Notes: a model not told the origin generated them from the sequence alone. Counted from the first letter of the stretch, positions 34,945 through 46,375 are shown. The stretch: 64,000 bases of DNA from Ehretia macrophylla (GCA_037974665.1 CM075782.1:41096851-41160850), one strand, 5' to 3'. A program made the numbers and translations.

Positions 34945-35129
34945 CTCCGAGAGCTCTACGACGGGGGCAGCAAGCCTGCCCAACTGCGTCTATTTTCGAA
35001 GCCCAAAATTGAACGATTTCATTAGTTTCGGTCCACTTTTCCTTTTCTTGCGTTGTTTCTTTGTCATTGATGGTTCGTCGGGAGCCATGAAAAAGATGAC
35101 AAATAAGGGCTTTTCGTACTCAACATGAC

Positions 35130-35248
35130 GGGTGCAATCACACCAGCAGTAATACGCCGAATCCCATCAGATCTCCGAAGTTAAGCATGTTTGGGAGAGA
35201 GTAGTACTAGGATTGGTGACCCTCACGGAAGTCCTCGTGTTGCACCGC
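35130..35248 (+). rRNA. 5S rRNA-like copy 50 (trimer B1)
   Basis: CAATCACACCAG start; box A GCATGTTTGGG; box C GGATTGGTGACC then CTCACGG, which also marks B2 and B3. End CACCGCC, T-run kept. Confidence 0.87.
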
Positions 35249-35660
35249 CTTTTCGTTTTGCATTTTTTGCCCCGTTCAGGTTTGCCAAGATGCTTTATCC
35301 GTCACATTTCTATTACCGAGTCCACCGGCATCTTGGGCAAGACAACTTTGCTTCACGTAGAGGCTGGGCCTGCAAATTGAGGGCGTGGGACCAGTGACCA
35401 GGTCTCAGTCGCTCTGGTTCCCATAACTTTTGATCCGTAAGGAGTTATGCAGTGCACAGCATACCATTGGAAAGATCTCCGAGAGCTCTACGACGAAGGC
35501 AGCAAACCTACTCAGCCGTGCTGATTTTCGGATCCCAAAATCGATTATGTTCATCAGTTTTTTGCCACTTTTCTTCTTTTGGTGCCGTTTCTCGTCCCTG
35601 ATCGTTTGTCGGGAGCCTCGAAAAGGATGAAAAATAAGGACTTTGTGCACTAAACATGAT

Positions 35661-35779
35661 GGGTGCGATCATACCAACAGTAATACTTTGGATCCCATCA
35701 AATCTCCGAAGTTTAGCGTGCTTGGGTGAGAGTAGTACTAGGTTGGGTGACCCCTAGGGAAGTCCTCGTGTTGCACCGC
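35661..35779 (+). rRNA. 5S rRNA-like copy 51 (trimer C1)
   Basis: ACTTTGGATCCC and CAAATCTCC shared with C2. Box A TTTAGCGTGCTTGGG; GGTGAGAG; box C GGTTGGGTGACC. The end CGCGCTATTCATTTTG has no T-run directly after the gene. Confidence 0.87.
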
Positions 35780-36193
35780 GCTATTCATTTTGAATTTTTT
35801 GCCCTCTTCAGGCTTGCCAAGATGCTTTATCAGTCATATTTCTATTACCGAGTCCCATGGCATCTTGAGCAACACAACTTCGCTTTGCGTAGAGGTTGGG
35901 CCCGCAAACAGAGGGCGTGGGGCCTGTGACCAGGTCTCTGTCACTCCGGTGCCCATAACATTTGATCCGTAAAGAGTTATGTTGCGCACAACATACCCTT
36001 GGAAAGCTCTCCGAGAGCTCTACGACGAGGGCAGCACTCCTACTCGGCTGCGCCTATTATCAGAGCCCAAATATGAACATTTTCATCTGTTTTGAGCCAC
36101 TTTTCTTCTTTTTGCACTGTTTCTTTGTCCCTTATCGTTCATCGGGAGTCGCAAAAAAGATGACAAATAAGGGCTTTGCGTACTCAACATGAT

Positions 36194-36312
36194 GGGTGTG
36201 ATCATACTAGCAGTAGTGCACTAGATCCCATTAGATCTCTGAAGTTAAGCGTGCTTTGGGGAGAGTAGTACTAAGATGGGTGACCCCTAGGGAAGTCCTC
36301 GTGTTGCAGCCC
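36194..36312 (+). rRNA. 5S rRNA-like copy 52 (trimer A2)
   Basis: No net indel. Box A GCGTGCTTTGGGG; ACTAAGATGGG; end GCAGCCCC as in A3. T at -1. Confidence 0.87.
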
Positions 36313-36726
36313 CCTTTTTGTTTTGAATTTTTTGCCCGGTTCAGGGTTGCCAAGATGCCTTATCTGTCACATTTTTATTACCGAGTCCCACGGCATCTAG
36401 GACAAGACAACTTCGCTTTGCGTAGAGGTTAGGCCCGCAAACTGAGGGCGTGGGGCCTGTGACCAGGTCTTCGTCGCTCCGGTGCCTATAACTTCTGATT
36501 TGTAAAAAATTATGCGGCGCACAGCATACCGTTGGAAATCTCTTCGAGAGCTCTACGACGGAGGCAGCAAGCCTGCCCAGCTGCGTCTATTTTCGGATCC
36601 CAAAATTGTACGCTTTCATCAGTTTCGGTCTACTTTTCCTCCTCTTGCGTTGTTTCTTTGTCCTTGATCGTTCGTCGGGAGCCATGAAAAAGACGGCAAA
36701 TAAGGGCTTTTTGCACTCAACATGAC

Positions 36727-36845
36727 GGGTGCGATAATACCAGCAGTAATACACCGAATCCCATCAGATCTCCGAAGTTAAGCGTGCTTGAGAGAGAGTA
36801 GTACTAGGATGGGTGACCCTCACGGAAGTCCTCGTGTTGCACCCC
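36727..36845 (+). rRNA. 5S rRNA-like copy 53 (trimer B2)
   Basis: Box A GCGTGCTTGAG; intermediate element and box C intact, then CTCACGG. C at -1, T-run kept. Among the better preserved copies. Confidence 0.88.
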
Positions 36846-37258
36846 CTTTTCGTTTTGCATGTTTTGCCCCGTTCAGGTTTGCCAAGATGTTTTATCCGTC
36901 ACATTTCTATTACTGAGTCCATGGGCATCTTGGGCAAGACAACTTTGCTTGGCGTAGAGGCTGGACCCGTAAACTGAGGGCATGGGGCCAGTGACCAGGT
37001 CTTAGTCGCTTTGGTTCCCATAACTTTTGATTCGTAAGGAGTTATGCAGCGCATAGCATACCATTGGAAAGATCTTCGAGAGCTCTACGATGAAGGCAAC
37101 AAACCTGCTCAGGCGTGCCGATTGCTGGAGCCCAAAATCGATTATTTTCATCAGTTTTGGGCCACTTTTCTTCTTTTGGTGATGTTTCTTCGTCCTTGAT
37201 CGTTTGTCGGGAGTCTTGAAAAGGATAACAAATAAGGACTTTGCGCAATCAACATGAT

Positions 37259-37377
37259 GGGTGCAATCATACCAACAGTAATACTTTGGATCCCATTAAA
37301 TCTCCGAAGTTGAGCGTGCGTGGGTAAGATTAGTACTAGGATGGGTGACCCCCAGGGAAGTCCTCGTGTTGCACCGC
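37259..37377 (+). rRNA. 5S rRNA-like copy 54 (trimer C2)
   Basis: Shares ACTTTGGATCCC with C1. Box A TTGAGCGTGCGTGGG; GTAAGATTAG; box C intact. End CACCGCCCAATTCG has no T-run. Confidence 0.87.
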
Positions 37378-37791
37378 CCAATTCGTTTTGAATTTTTTGC
37401 CCTCTTCAGGCTTGCCAAGATGCTTTATCAGTCACATTTCTATTACCGAGTCCCACGGTATCTTAAGCAAGACAACTTCGCTTTGCGTAGAGGTTGGGCC
37501 CGCAAACAGAGGGCGTGGGGCCTGTGACCAGGTCTCCGTCACTCCGGTGCCTATAATATTTGATCCGCAAAGAGTTATGTTGCGCACAACATACCGTTGG
37601 AAAGCTCTCTGAGAGCTCTACGATGAGGGCAGTACTCTTGCTCCGCTGCGCCTATTTTCAGAGCCCAAAATTGAACATTTTCATCAGTTTTGAGCCACTT
37701 TTCTTCTTTTTGCGCTGTTTCTTCGCCCCTTACCGTTCATCGGGTGTCACGAAAAAAATGACAAATAAGGGCTTTGCGTACTCAACATGAC

Positions 37792-37910
37792 GGGTATGAT
37801 CATACTAGCAGTAATGCACTGGATTCCATCAGATCTCTGAAATTAAGGGTGCTTTGGAGAGAGTAATACTCGAATGGGTGACCCCCAGGAAAGTCCTCGT
37901 CTTGCAGCCC
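37792..37910 (+). rRNA. 5S rRNA-like copy 55 (trimer A3)
   Basis: Box A ATTAAGGGTGCTTTGG; GAGAGTAATACTCGAATGGG is heavily altered. End GCAGCCC as in A2; T-run kept. Confidence 0.86.
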
Positions 37911-38324
37911 CCTTTTCGTTTTGAATTTTTTGCCCCCTTCAAGGTTGCCAAGATACTTTATCCGTCACATTTCTATTATCGAGTCCCACGCCATCTTGGG
38001 CCAGAGAACTTTGCTTTGCATAGAGGTTGGGCCCGCAAACTGAGAGCGTGGGGCCTGTGACCCGGTCTCCATCGCTCCGGTGCCTATAACTTTTGATCTG
38101 TAAGGAGTTATGCAGCGCACAGCATACCGTTGGAAAGCTCTCCGAGAGCTCTACGATGGGGGCAGTAAGCTTACCCGGCTACGTCTATTTTTAGAGCCCA
38201 AAATTGAACACTTTCATCAGTTTCGGTCCACTTTTCCTCTTCTTGCGTTGTTTCTTTGTCCTTGATCGTTCATCGGGAGCCATGAAAAAGACGACAAATA
38301 CGGGCTTTTCATACTCAACATGAC

Positions 38325-38443
38325 GGGTGCGATCATACCAGCAGTAATACACCGAATCCCATCAGATATCCGAAGTTAAGTGTGCTTGGGAGAGAGTAGT
38401 ACTAGGATGGATGACCCTCACGGAAGTCCTCATGTTGCACCCC
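38325..38443 (+). rRNA. 5S rRNA-like copy 56 (trimer B3)
   Basis: Box A GTGTGCTTGGG; intermediate element intact; box C GGATGGATGACC then CTCACGG. End CCCCTATGTCG has lost the T-run. Confidence 0.87.
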
Positions 38444-38856
38444 TATGTCGTTTTGCATTTTTTGCCCCGTTCAGGTTTGCCAAGATGCTTTATCCGTCAC
38501 ATTTCTATTACCGAGTTATACGGTATCTTTGGTAAGACAACTTTGGTTTACGTAGAGGCTGGGCTAGCAAACTGAGGGCGTGGGGCCAGAGACTAGGTCT
38601 CAGTCGCTCCGATTCCCATAACTTTTGATCCGTACGGAGTTATGCAGCGCACACCATACCGTTGGAAGGCTCTCCAAGAGCTCTACGACAAAGGCAGCAA
38701 ATCTGTTTAGCTGTGCCTATTTCTGGAGCCCAAAATCAAACGTTTTCATCTGTTTTGGGCCACTTTTCTTCTTTTGGTGCTGTTTCATCGTCCTTGATCG
38801 TTTGTCGGGAGTCGCAAAAAGAATAACAAATAAGGGCTTTGCACATTCAACATGAT

Positions 38857-38975
38857 GGGTGCGATCATACCAGCAGTAATACACCGGATCCCATCAGATC
38901 TCCAAAGTTGAGCGTGCTTGGGTGAGAGTAGCACTAGGATGGGTGACCCCTAGGGAGGTCCTCGTATTGCAACCC
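38857..38975 (+). rRNA. 5S rRNA-like copy 57 (trimer C3)
   Basis: Box A TTGAGCGTGCTTGGG; GGTGAGAGTAGCAC; box C intact. End CCCCCTATTCATTTTG, no T-run next to the gene. Confidence 0.87.
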
Positions 38976-39388
38976 CCTATTCATTTTGAATTTTTTGCCC
39001 TCTTCAGGCTTGCCAAGATACTTTATCCATCACATTTCTATTACCGAGTCCCACGGCATTTTGGGCAAGGAAACTTCGCTTTTCGTAGAGGTTGGGCCCA
39101 CAAACTGAGGACGTGGGGCCTGTGACCAGGTCTCCATCGCTCCGTTGCCCATAACTTTCGATCCGTAAAGAGTTATGTAGCGTATAGTATACCGTTGGAA
39201 AGCTCCCCGAGAGCTCTACGATGGGGGTGGCACGCCTGCTCGGCTGCCCCTATTTTCAGAGCTTAAAATTGAACATTTTCATCAGTTTTGAGGCACTTTT
39301 CTTCTTTTTACGCTGTTTCTTCGCCCTTATCGTTCATCGGGAGTCGCGAAAAGGATGACAAATAAGGGCTTTGTGCACTCAACATGAC

Positions 39389-39507
39389 AGGTGCGATCAT
39401 ATCAGTAGTAATACACCAGATCCCATCAGATCTCTGAAGTTGAGCGTGCTTTAGAGATAGTAGTACTAGGATGGGTGACCCTTAGGGAAGTCCTCGTATT
39501 GCACCCC
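39389..39507 (+). rRNA. 5S rRNA-like copy 58 (trimer A4)
   Basis: Starts AGGTGCG. Box A TTGAGCGTGCTTTAG; GATAGTAG; box C intact. End CCCCTATTTTC. Confidence 0.86.
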
Positions 39508-39921
39508 TATTTTCATTTTGCATTTTTTTCCCCGTTCAGGCTTGCCAAGATGTTTTATCCGTCACATTTCTATTATCGAGTCCCACGGCATCTTGGGCAA
39601 GACAACTTCACTTCGTGTAGAGGTTGGACCCGCAAACTGAGGGCGTGGGGCTTGTGACCAGGTCTCTGTCGCTCCAGGGCCCATAACGTTTGATCCGTAA
39701 GGAATTATGCAACGCATAGCATACCGTTGGAAAGCTCTCTAAGAGCTCTATGATGGGGACAGCAAACCTTCTCGGCTGTGTCTATTTTCGAAGCCCAAAA
39801 TTGAATGCTTTCATCAGTTTCAGTCCAGTTTTCTTCTTCTTGCGCTGTTTCTTCGTCCTTGATCGTTCGTCGGGAGCTGCGAAAAAGACGACAAATATGG
39901 GCTTTTCACACTCAACATGAT

Positions 39922-40040
39922 ATGTGCGATTATACCAGGTGTAATACACCGAATCCCATCAGATCTCCGATGTTAAGCGTGATTGGGAGAGAGTAGTACT
40001 AGAATGGGTAACCATCAGAGAAGTCCTCGTGTTGCACCCC
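39922..40040 (+). rRNA. 5S rRNA-like copy 59 (trimer B4)
   Basis: Starts ATGTGCGATTATACCAGGTG. Box A TTAAGCGTGATTGGG; box C GAATGGGTAACC. The spacer keeps the B-class GTTTGCC variant. Confidence 0.86.
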
Positions 40041-40454
40041 CCTTTTCATTTTGCATTTTTTGCCCCGTTCTGGTTTGCCATGGTGCTTTATCCGTCACAT
40101 TTCTATTACCGAGTCGCACAACATCTTGGTCAAGACAACTTCGTTTCACGTAGAGGCTAGGCCAGTAAACTGAGGGCGTGGGGCTTGTGACCAGGTCTCA
40201 CTCGCTCCGGTGCCCATAACTTTTGATCCATAAGGATTTATGCAGCGCACAACATACCATTGGAAACCTCTTCGATAGCTCTACGATGTGGGCAACAAGC
40301 TTGCTCGGCTGCGCCTATTTTTCGAGCCCAAAACTGAACGTTTTCAGTAGTTTTGGGACACTTTTCTTCGTTTTGCAATGTCTCATCATCCCTGATCGTT
40401 TGTCGAGAGCCGCGAAAAGGACGACAAATAAGGGCTTTGCGCACTCAACATGAT

Positions 40455-40573
40455 GGGTGTGAACATACCAGCAGTAATACACCGGATCCTATTAGATCTC
40501 CAAAGTTAAGCGTGTTTGGATGGGAATAGTACTAGGATAGGTGACCCCAGGGAAGTCCTCGTGTTGTACACCC
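40455..40573 (+). rRNA. 5S rRNA-like copy 60 (trimer C4, weak)
   Basis: One base lost after GACC and one gained in GTACACCC. Box A GCGTGTTTGGATGGGAATAG; box C GGATAGGTGACC. T at -1. Confidence 0.84.
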
Positions 40574-40988
40574 TTTTTCGTTTTCAATTTTTTATCCCGT
40601 TCAGGTTTGCCGAGATACTTTATCCGTGACATTTCTATTACCGATTCCCACGGCATCTTGGGCAAGATAACTTCGCTTTGCGTAGAGGTTGAGCCCGTAA
40701 ATTGAGGGTGTGGGGCCTGTGACCAGGTCTTCATCGCTCTGGTGCACATAACTTTTGATGCGTAAGGAGTTATGTGGTGTACAGCATACCTTTGGAAAGC
40801 TCTTTGAGACCTCAACGACGGGGGCAGCAAGCCTGCCCAACCGCCCCTGTTTTCAGAGCCCAAAATCGAATGTTTTCATCAGTTACAGGCCATTTTTCTT
40901 TTTTTTTTGAGCTATTTTTTTATCCCTGATCGTTCATCGGTAGTCGGAAGATGGACAACAAATAAGGGCTTTGCGCACTCAACATGAT

Positions 40989-41107
40989 GGGTACGATCAT
41001 ACCAGTAGTAATGTAGAGGATCCCATCAGAACTCCGAAGTTAAACGTGTTTGGGAGAGAGTAGTACTATGATAGGTGACTCTCAAGGAAATCCCCATGTT
41101 GTACCCC
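40989..41107 (+). rRNA. 5S rRNA-like copy 61
   Basis: Retains A43 (AGAACTCC). AATGTAGAGGATCCC; box A TTAAACGTGTTTGGG; ACTATGATAGGTGACT. End GTTGTACCCC. Confidence 0.86.
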
Positions 41108-41510
41108 CCTTTTCGTTTTGAATTTTTTGCCCCGCTCAGCCTTGCCAAGATGCTTTATCCGTCCCATTTCTATTACCGAGTTCCACGGCATCTTGGACAA
41201 GATAACTTCTCTTCACGTAAAGGCTGGGCTTGCAAACGAGCCTGTGACCAAGTCTCCGTCGCTTCGGTGCCCATAACTTTTGATCCGTAAGGAGTTACGC
41301 GGCGCACAACATACCATTGGAAAGCTCTCGGAGAGCTCTACGATGGGAGAAGTAGACATTCTCGGCTGTGCCTATTTTCGTGGCCTAAAATCAAACATTT
41401 TCATCAATTTTGGGCCACTTTCTTATATTTGTGCTATTTCTTCGTCCCTGATCGTTCGTCTGGAGCTGCAAAAAGGACGACAAATAAGGGCTTTGCACCC
41501 TCAACGTGAC

Positions 41511-41629
41511 GGGTACGATTATACCAGCTGTAATGCACTGGATCCCATCAGATCTCCGAAGTTAATTTTGTATGGGAGAGAGTAGTACTAGGTTGGGTGA
41601 CCCCCAGTGAAGTCCTCGTGTTGCACCCC
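41511..41629 (+). rRNA. 5S rRNA-like copy 62
   Basis: No indels. Box A TTAATTTTGTATGGG; box C GGTTGGGTGACC. C at -1 (CAACGTGAC). T-run of six. Confidence 0.86.
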
Positions 41630-42036
41630 TTTTTTCATTTTGAATTTTTTACCCCTTCAGGCTTGCCAAGATGCTTTATTCGTGACATTTCTATTACCGA
41701 GTGCCACGGTATCTTGGGCAAGAAAAATTTGCTTCGCGTAAAGGCTGGGCTCGTAAACCAAGGGCGTGGGGCCTGTGACCAAGTCTCTGTCGCTCCATTG
41801 CCCATAACTTTTGATCCGTGTGGATTTATGCGGCGCACAACATACCGTTGGAAAGCTCTCCGAGAGCTCTCGAACGGAGGTAGCAAGCCTGCCTAGCTGC
41901 GCCTATTTTTGGAGCACAAAATCAAACATTTTCATCAATTATAAGCCTTTTTTTTTGCGCTGTTTCTTCGTCCTTGATCGTTCATCGGGAGCCGCGAGAT
42001 GGACAAAAAATAAGGGCTTTGCGAACTCAACATAAC

Positions 42037-42157
42037 GGGTGCGATCATAATAGCAGTAATGCACTGGATCCCATCAGATCTTTGAAGTTAAGCGTGCTAG
42101 GGTGAGAATAGTACTAGGATAGGTGACCCCCAGGGAAGTCCTCGTGTTGCATACCCC
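42037..42157 (+). rRNA. 5S rRNA-like copy 63
   Basis: Box A GCGTGCTAGGG; GTGAGAATAG; box C GGATAGGTGACC; two extra bases at the end (GCATACCCC). C at -1 (CATAAC). Confidence 0.86.
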
Positions 42158-42539
42158 TTTTCGTTTTGAATTTTTTGCCCCGTTCACGCTTGCCAAGATG
42201 CTTCATCCGTCACATTTCTAATACTGAGTCCTACGGCATCTTGGGCAAGACATATTCGCTTCGTATAGAGGTTGGTCCCGCAAACCGAGGGCGTGAGGCC
42301 TGTGACCAGCTCTCTGTCTTTCTAGTGACCATAACTTTTGATCCGTAAGGAGTTATGCAGTGTATAACATACCGTTGAGAAGCTCTTAAAGAGCTCTGCG
42401 ACGGGGCACCAAGCCTGATCAGCTTCGCTTGTTTTCAGAGCCTAAAATCAAACATTTTGATCAGTTTCGGGCCACTTTTCTTCTTTTTTCGTTGTATCTT
42501 CGTCCCCGATCGTTCGTCGGGACCCGCGAAAAGGACGAC

Positions 42540-42568
42540 AAATAAGGTCTTTGTGCACTCAACATGAC
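42540..42568 (+). promoter_or_regulatory. 5S upstream promoter elements (copy 64 as example)
   Basis: AAATAA lies at -29 to -24, GC at -14/-13 and C at -1 relative to the 5S start at 42569. These match the known plant 5S upstream elements (a TATA-like box near -28, GC near -12, C at -1, defined in Arabidopsis). The same layout occurs upstream of most copies; T often replaces C at -1. Confidence 0.7.
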
Positions 42569-42687
42569 GGGTGCGATCATATCAGCAGTAATAGACCGGA
42601 TCCTGTAAGATTTCTAAAGTTAAGCGTGCTTGGGAGAGAGTAGTACTAGGATGGGTGACCCCTAGGGAAGTCCTCGTGTCGCACCCC
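42569..42687 (+). rRNA. 5S rRNA-like copy 64, best preserved promoter
   Basis: The whole internal promoter equals the array consensus, with C at -1, AAATAA box and TTTT terminator, so it is the copy most likely to be transcribable in this window. However the 5' part is diverged (CATATCAGC, AATAGACCGGATCC, TGTAAGATTTCTAAAG), which would weaken RNA folding. Confidence 0.89.
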
Positions 42688-42689
42688 CC

Positions 42690-42693
42690 TTTT
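42690..42693 (+). terminator. Pol III T-run terminator (copy 64 as example)
   Basis: TTTT follows the C-run at the 5S end, with a second TTTT at 42696. Pol III stops at runs of four or more T. Most copies have this pair; copies 17, 26, 39, 48, 51, 54, 56, 57 and 85 have lost or weakened the first run. Confidence 0.75.
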
Positions 42694-43101
42694 CGTTTTA
42701 AATTTTTTGCCCCCTTCAGGCTTACCAAGATGCTTTATCTGTCACATTTCTATTACCAAGTCCCACGGTATATTGGGCAAGACAACTTCACTTTGCGTAG
42801 AGGCTGGGCCCGCAAACTGAGGGCGTGGAGCCTGTGACCAGGTCTCCGTCTCTCCAGTGCCTATAAATTTTGATCCGTAAGGAGTTACGCGGCCCACAGC
42901 GTACCGTTTGAAAGCTCTCCGACAGCTCTACGACGGGTGCAGTAAGCCTGCTCTGCGGCGTCTATTTTCGAAGCCCAAAATTGAACATTTTCATCTATTT
43001 TGAGCCGCTTTTCTTTTTTTTGCGCTGTTTCTTCGCTTCTTATCATTCGTCGGGAGTCGCGAAAAGGACGACAAATAAGGGTTTTGCCCACTCAACATGA
43101 C

Positions 43102-43220
43102 AGGTGTGACCATACCAGCAGTAATGCAGCGGATCCCATCAGATCTCTAAAGTTAAGTGTGCTTGGGAGAGAGTAGTACTAGAATGGTTAACCCTCAGCG
43201 AAGCCTTTATGTTGCCCCCC
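43102..43220 (+). rRNA. 5S rRNA-like copy 65
   Basis: Starts AGGTGTGACC. Box A GTGTGCTTGGG; box C GAATGGTTAACC; end GTTGCCCCCC. Confidence 0.86.
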
Positions 43221-43632
43221 CTTTTTTGTTTTGTATTTTTTGCCCCGTTCAGGCTTGCCAAGATACTTTTTCCATCACATTTCTATTACCGAGTCTCACG
43301 GCATCTTGAACAAGAGAACTTCACTTCGCGTAGAGGCTGGGCTCGCAAACTAAGGGCGTGGGGCCTGTGACCTGGTCTCCATCGCTCCAGTGCCTACAAT
43401 TTTTGATCCATAAGGAGTTATACTACACACAACATACCATTGGAAAGCACTCCACGAGCTCTACGATGGGGGCAGCAAGACTACTTGGCTGCGCCTATTT
43501 TTAGAGCCCAAAATTGAACATTTTCATCAGTTTTGACCCACTTCTCTTCTTTATACGCTGTTTCTTTGTCCCTGATCGTTCGTCGGAAGCCGTAAAAAGG
43601 ACGACAAATAAGTGCTTTGCACTCAACATGAC

Positions 43633-43751
43633 GGGTGCGATCATAGCAGCAGTAATGCACCGGATCCCATTTGATCTCCGAAGTTAAGCGTGCTTGGGAA
43701 ATAGTAGTACTAGGATAGGTGACCCTCAGGGAAGTTCTCGTGTTGCACCCC
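43633..43751 (+). rRNA. 5S rRNA-like copy 66
   Basis: Start consensus except ATAGCAG. Box A intact; GGAAATAG; box C GGATAGGTGACC. The next spacer has lost about 33 bp including the AGCTCT palindrome near 43978, giving a 500-bp unit. Confidence 0.87.
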
Positions 43752-44132
43752 CTTTTGGGTTTGAATTTTTTGCCCCGTTGAGGCTTACCAAGATGCTTTA
43801 TCAATCACATTTCTATTACCAAGTCCCACGGCATCATGGGCAAGAGAACTTCGCTTCGCGTAGTGACTGGGCCCGCAAACTGAGGGTGTGGTGCTTAGAA
43901 CCAGGTCTCCGTCGCTCCGGTGCCCATAACTTATGATCCGTAAAAAGTTATGCAGCGCACAGCATACCATTGGAAAACTTGCTTTGCTGCGCCTATTTTT
44001 GAAGCCCAAATTCGAATGTTTTCATCAGTTTTGGGCTACTTTTATTCTTTTTGCGCTATTTCTTTGTCCCTGATCGTTCATTGGAAGCCACGAAAAGGAC
44101 GACAAATAAGGGCTTTGTGCACTCAACATGAC

Positions 44133-44251
44133 TGGTATAATCATACCAGCAGTAATGCACCGGATCCCATCAGATCTTCGAAGTCAAGCGTGCTTGGGAG
44201 AGTGTAGTACTAGGGTGGGTGACCCTTAGGGAAGTCCTAGTGTTGCACCCC
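44133..44251 (+). rRNA. 5S rRNA-like copy 67
   Basis: Starts TGGTATAATC. Box A GTCAAGCGTGCTTGGG with GAGAGTGTAG; box C GGGTGGGTGACC. First of the AGTCAAG group, which recurs at copies 71-74, 76, 77, 79, 80, 82, 85, 86 and 89. Confidence 0.86.
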
Positions 44252-44663
44252 CCTTTTTGTTTCCATTTTTTGCCCTGATCCGATTTGCCAGGATGCTTTA
44301 TCCATCATATTTCTATTACCGAGTTCCACGACATCTTGGGCAAGAGAACTTCGCTTCGCATAGAGGTTGGGCCAGAAAACTGAGTGCGTGGGGCCTGTGA
44401 CCAGGTCTCCGTCACTTCGGTGCCCATAACTTTTTATCCGTAAGGAGTTACGCAGCGTACATCATGCCATTGAAAAGCTCTCCGAGAGCTCTATGACGGC
44501 GGTGGCAAGCCTGCTCAGTTGTGCCTATTTTTGGAGCCGAAAATCGAATGTTTTCTTCAGCATCAGGCCACTTTTCTTCTTTTGCGGTGTTTCTTCACCC
44601 TTGATTGTTCGTCGGGAGTTGCAAAAAGGACGACAAATAAGAGCTTTGCGCAATCAACCTGAC

Positions 44664-44781
44664 AGGTGTGATCATAATAGCAGTAATGCACCGGATCCCA
44701 TCAGATCTCTGTTGTTAACCGTGCTTGGGTGAGAGTAATACTAGGATGGTGACCCTCAAGGAAGTCCTCGTGTTGCACTCC
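44664..44781 (+). rRNA. 5S rRNA-like copy 68
   Basis: 118 nt: one G lost in GATGGGTG. Starts AGGTGTG; box A TTAACCGTGCTTGGG; GTGAGAGTAATAC. Confidence 0.86.
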
Positions 44782-45195
44782 CCTTTTCGTTTTGCATTTT
44801 TCGCCTCATTCAGGCTTGCCAAGATGTTTTATCCTTCACATTTCTATTTCCAAGTCCCACGGCATCTTGGGCAAGACAACTTCGCTTTGCCTAGAGGCTG
44901 GGCCCACAAACCGAGGGCCTGGGGCCTGTGATTAGGTCTCCGTCGCTATGGTGCCCATAACATTTGATCCGTAAGGAGTGATACAGCGCACAACATACTG
45001 TTGGAAAGTTCTCCGAGAGCTCTACGACGACGGTGGCAAGCCTGCTCTGTTACGCCTATTTTTGGAGACCAAAATTGAACGTTTTCAACAGTTTCAGGCC
45101 ACTTTTCTTCTTTTTGTGCTGTTTCTTCATCCCTGATCGTTCGTCGAGAGCCGCAAAATGGACGACAAATAAGGGCTTTGCGCACTCAACATGAC

Positions 45196-45313
45196 GGGTA
45201 CGATCATACCAATAGTAATGCACTGGATCCCATCAGATCTCCGAAGTTAACCGTGCTTGGGAGAGAGGAGTACCAGGATAGGTGACCCCAGGGAAGTCCT
45301 TGTGTTGCCCCCC
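45196..45313 (+). rRNA. 5S rRNA-like copy 69
   Basis: 118 nt, one base lost after GACC. Box A TTAACCGTGCTTGGG; GAGAGGAGTACCAGG; box C GGATAGGTGACC. End GTTGCCCCCCCATTTCG lacks TTTT. Confidence 0.86.
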
Positions 45314-45724
45314 CATTTCGTTTTGAATTTTTTTCCCCGTTCAGGCTTGCCAAGATGCTTTATTTGTCACAATACTATTACCAAGTCCTACGGCATTTTG
45401 GGCAAGGCAACTTCGCTTCGCATAGAGGCTGGGCCCGTAAACCGAGGGCGTGGGCCTGTGACCAGGTCTCTGTCATTCCGGTGACCATAACTTTTGATCC
45501 GTAAGGAGTTATACGGCGCACAGCATACCGTTGGAAAGCTCTCCGAGAGCTCTACAACGAGGGCAACAAGCTTGCTCGGTTGCTCCTATTTTTGAAGCCC
45601 AAAATGGATTGTTTTTATCGATTTTGAGCCACTTTCTTCTTTTTGCACTGTTTCTTCGTCCCCAATCGTTCGTTTGGAGACGCGAAAAGGATGACAAATA
45701 ATGGATTTGCCCACTCAACATGAC

Positions 45725-45843
45725 GGGTGTGATCATACCAACAGTAACGCACTAGATCGCCTCAGATCTCTGAAGTTAAGTGTGCTTGGGAGAGTGTAGT
45801 ACTACGATGGGTGACCCCGAGGGAAGTCCCCGTGTTGCACCCC
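45725..45843 (+). rRNA. 5S rRNA-like copy 70
   Basis: No indels. AGTAACGCACTAGATCGCC; box A GTGTGCTTGGG; GAGTGTAG; ACTACGATGGG. C at -1. Confidence 0.87.
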
Positions 45844-46256
45844 CCTTTTCGTTTGAATTTTTTGCCCCGTTCTGGCTTGCCTAGATGCTTTATCCATCAC
45901 ATTTCTATTATTGAGTTCCACGGCATCTTGGGCAAGACAACTTCGCTTTGCGTAGAGGCTGGGCCCTCAAACTAAGGGCGTGGGGCCTGTGACCAAGTCT
46001 CCATCACCCCGATGCCCTTAACTTTTGATCTGTAAGGTGTTATGCAGCACACAATATACCGTTGGAAAGCTCTTCAAGAGCTCTACGACGGGGGTAGCAA
46101 GCCTTCTCAGTTATGCCTATTTTCTTTGCCCTAAATCAAATGTTTTCATCCCTTTTGGGCTATTTTTCTTCTTTTTGCGCTGTTTCATCATCCCTGATTG
46201 TTCGTCGGGAGCCGCAAAAAGGACGACAAATAAGGGCTTTGCGCACTAAACGAGAC

Positions 46257-46375
46257 GGGTGCAATCATACCAGCATTAATACATCGGATCCCATCAGATC
46301 TCCGAAGTCAAGCGTGCTTGGGAGAGTGCAGTACTAGGGTGGGTGACCCATAGGGAAGTCCTCGTATTGCACCAC
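46257..46375 (+). rRNA. 5S rRNA-like copy 71
   Basis: Box A GTCAAGCGTGCTTGGG; GAGTGCAGTAC; box C GGGTGGGTGACC, as in copy 67 four units earlier. End CACCACTATTTTCG. Confidence 0.86.

Larger units (their letters stand above)
34473..40988 (+). repeat. Trimeric higher-order repeat, about 1598 bp x 4
   Basis: Units recur in the order A-B-C. A: 34473, 36194, 37792, 39389. B: 35130, 36727, 38325, 39922. C: 35661, 37259, 38857, 40455 (the last weaker). Same-class starts are 1597-1598 bp apart; A1-A2 is 1721, and 1599 without the insertion. A spacers share TTTCTTTGTC and GAGCCATGAAAAAG in the first three. B units share TTTGCATTTTTTGCCCC and GTTCAGGTTTGCC, and three share GACCCTCACGGAAG. C units share GCCCTCTTCAGGCTTGCC in the first three; the first two share AATACTTTGGATCCC. 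Confidence 0.85.
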
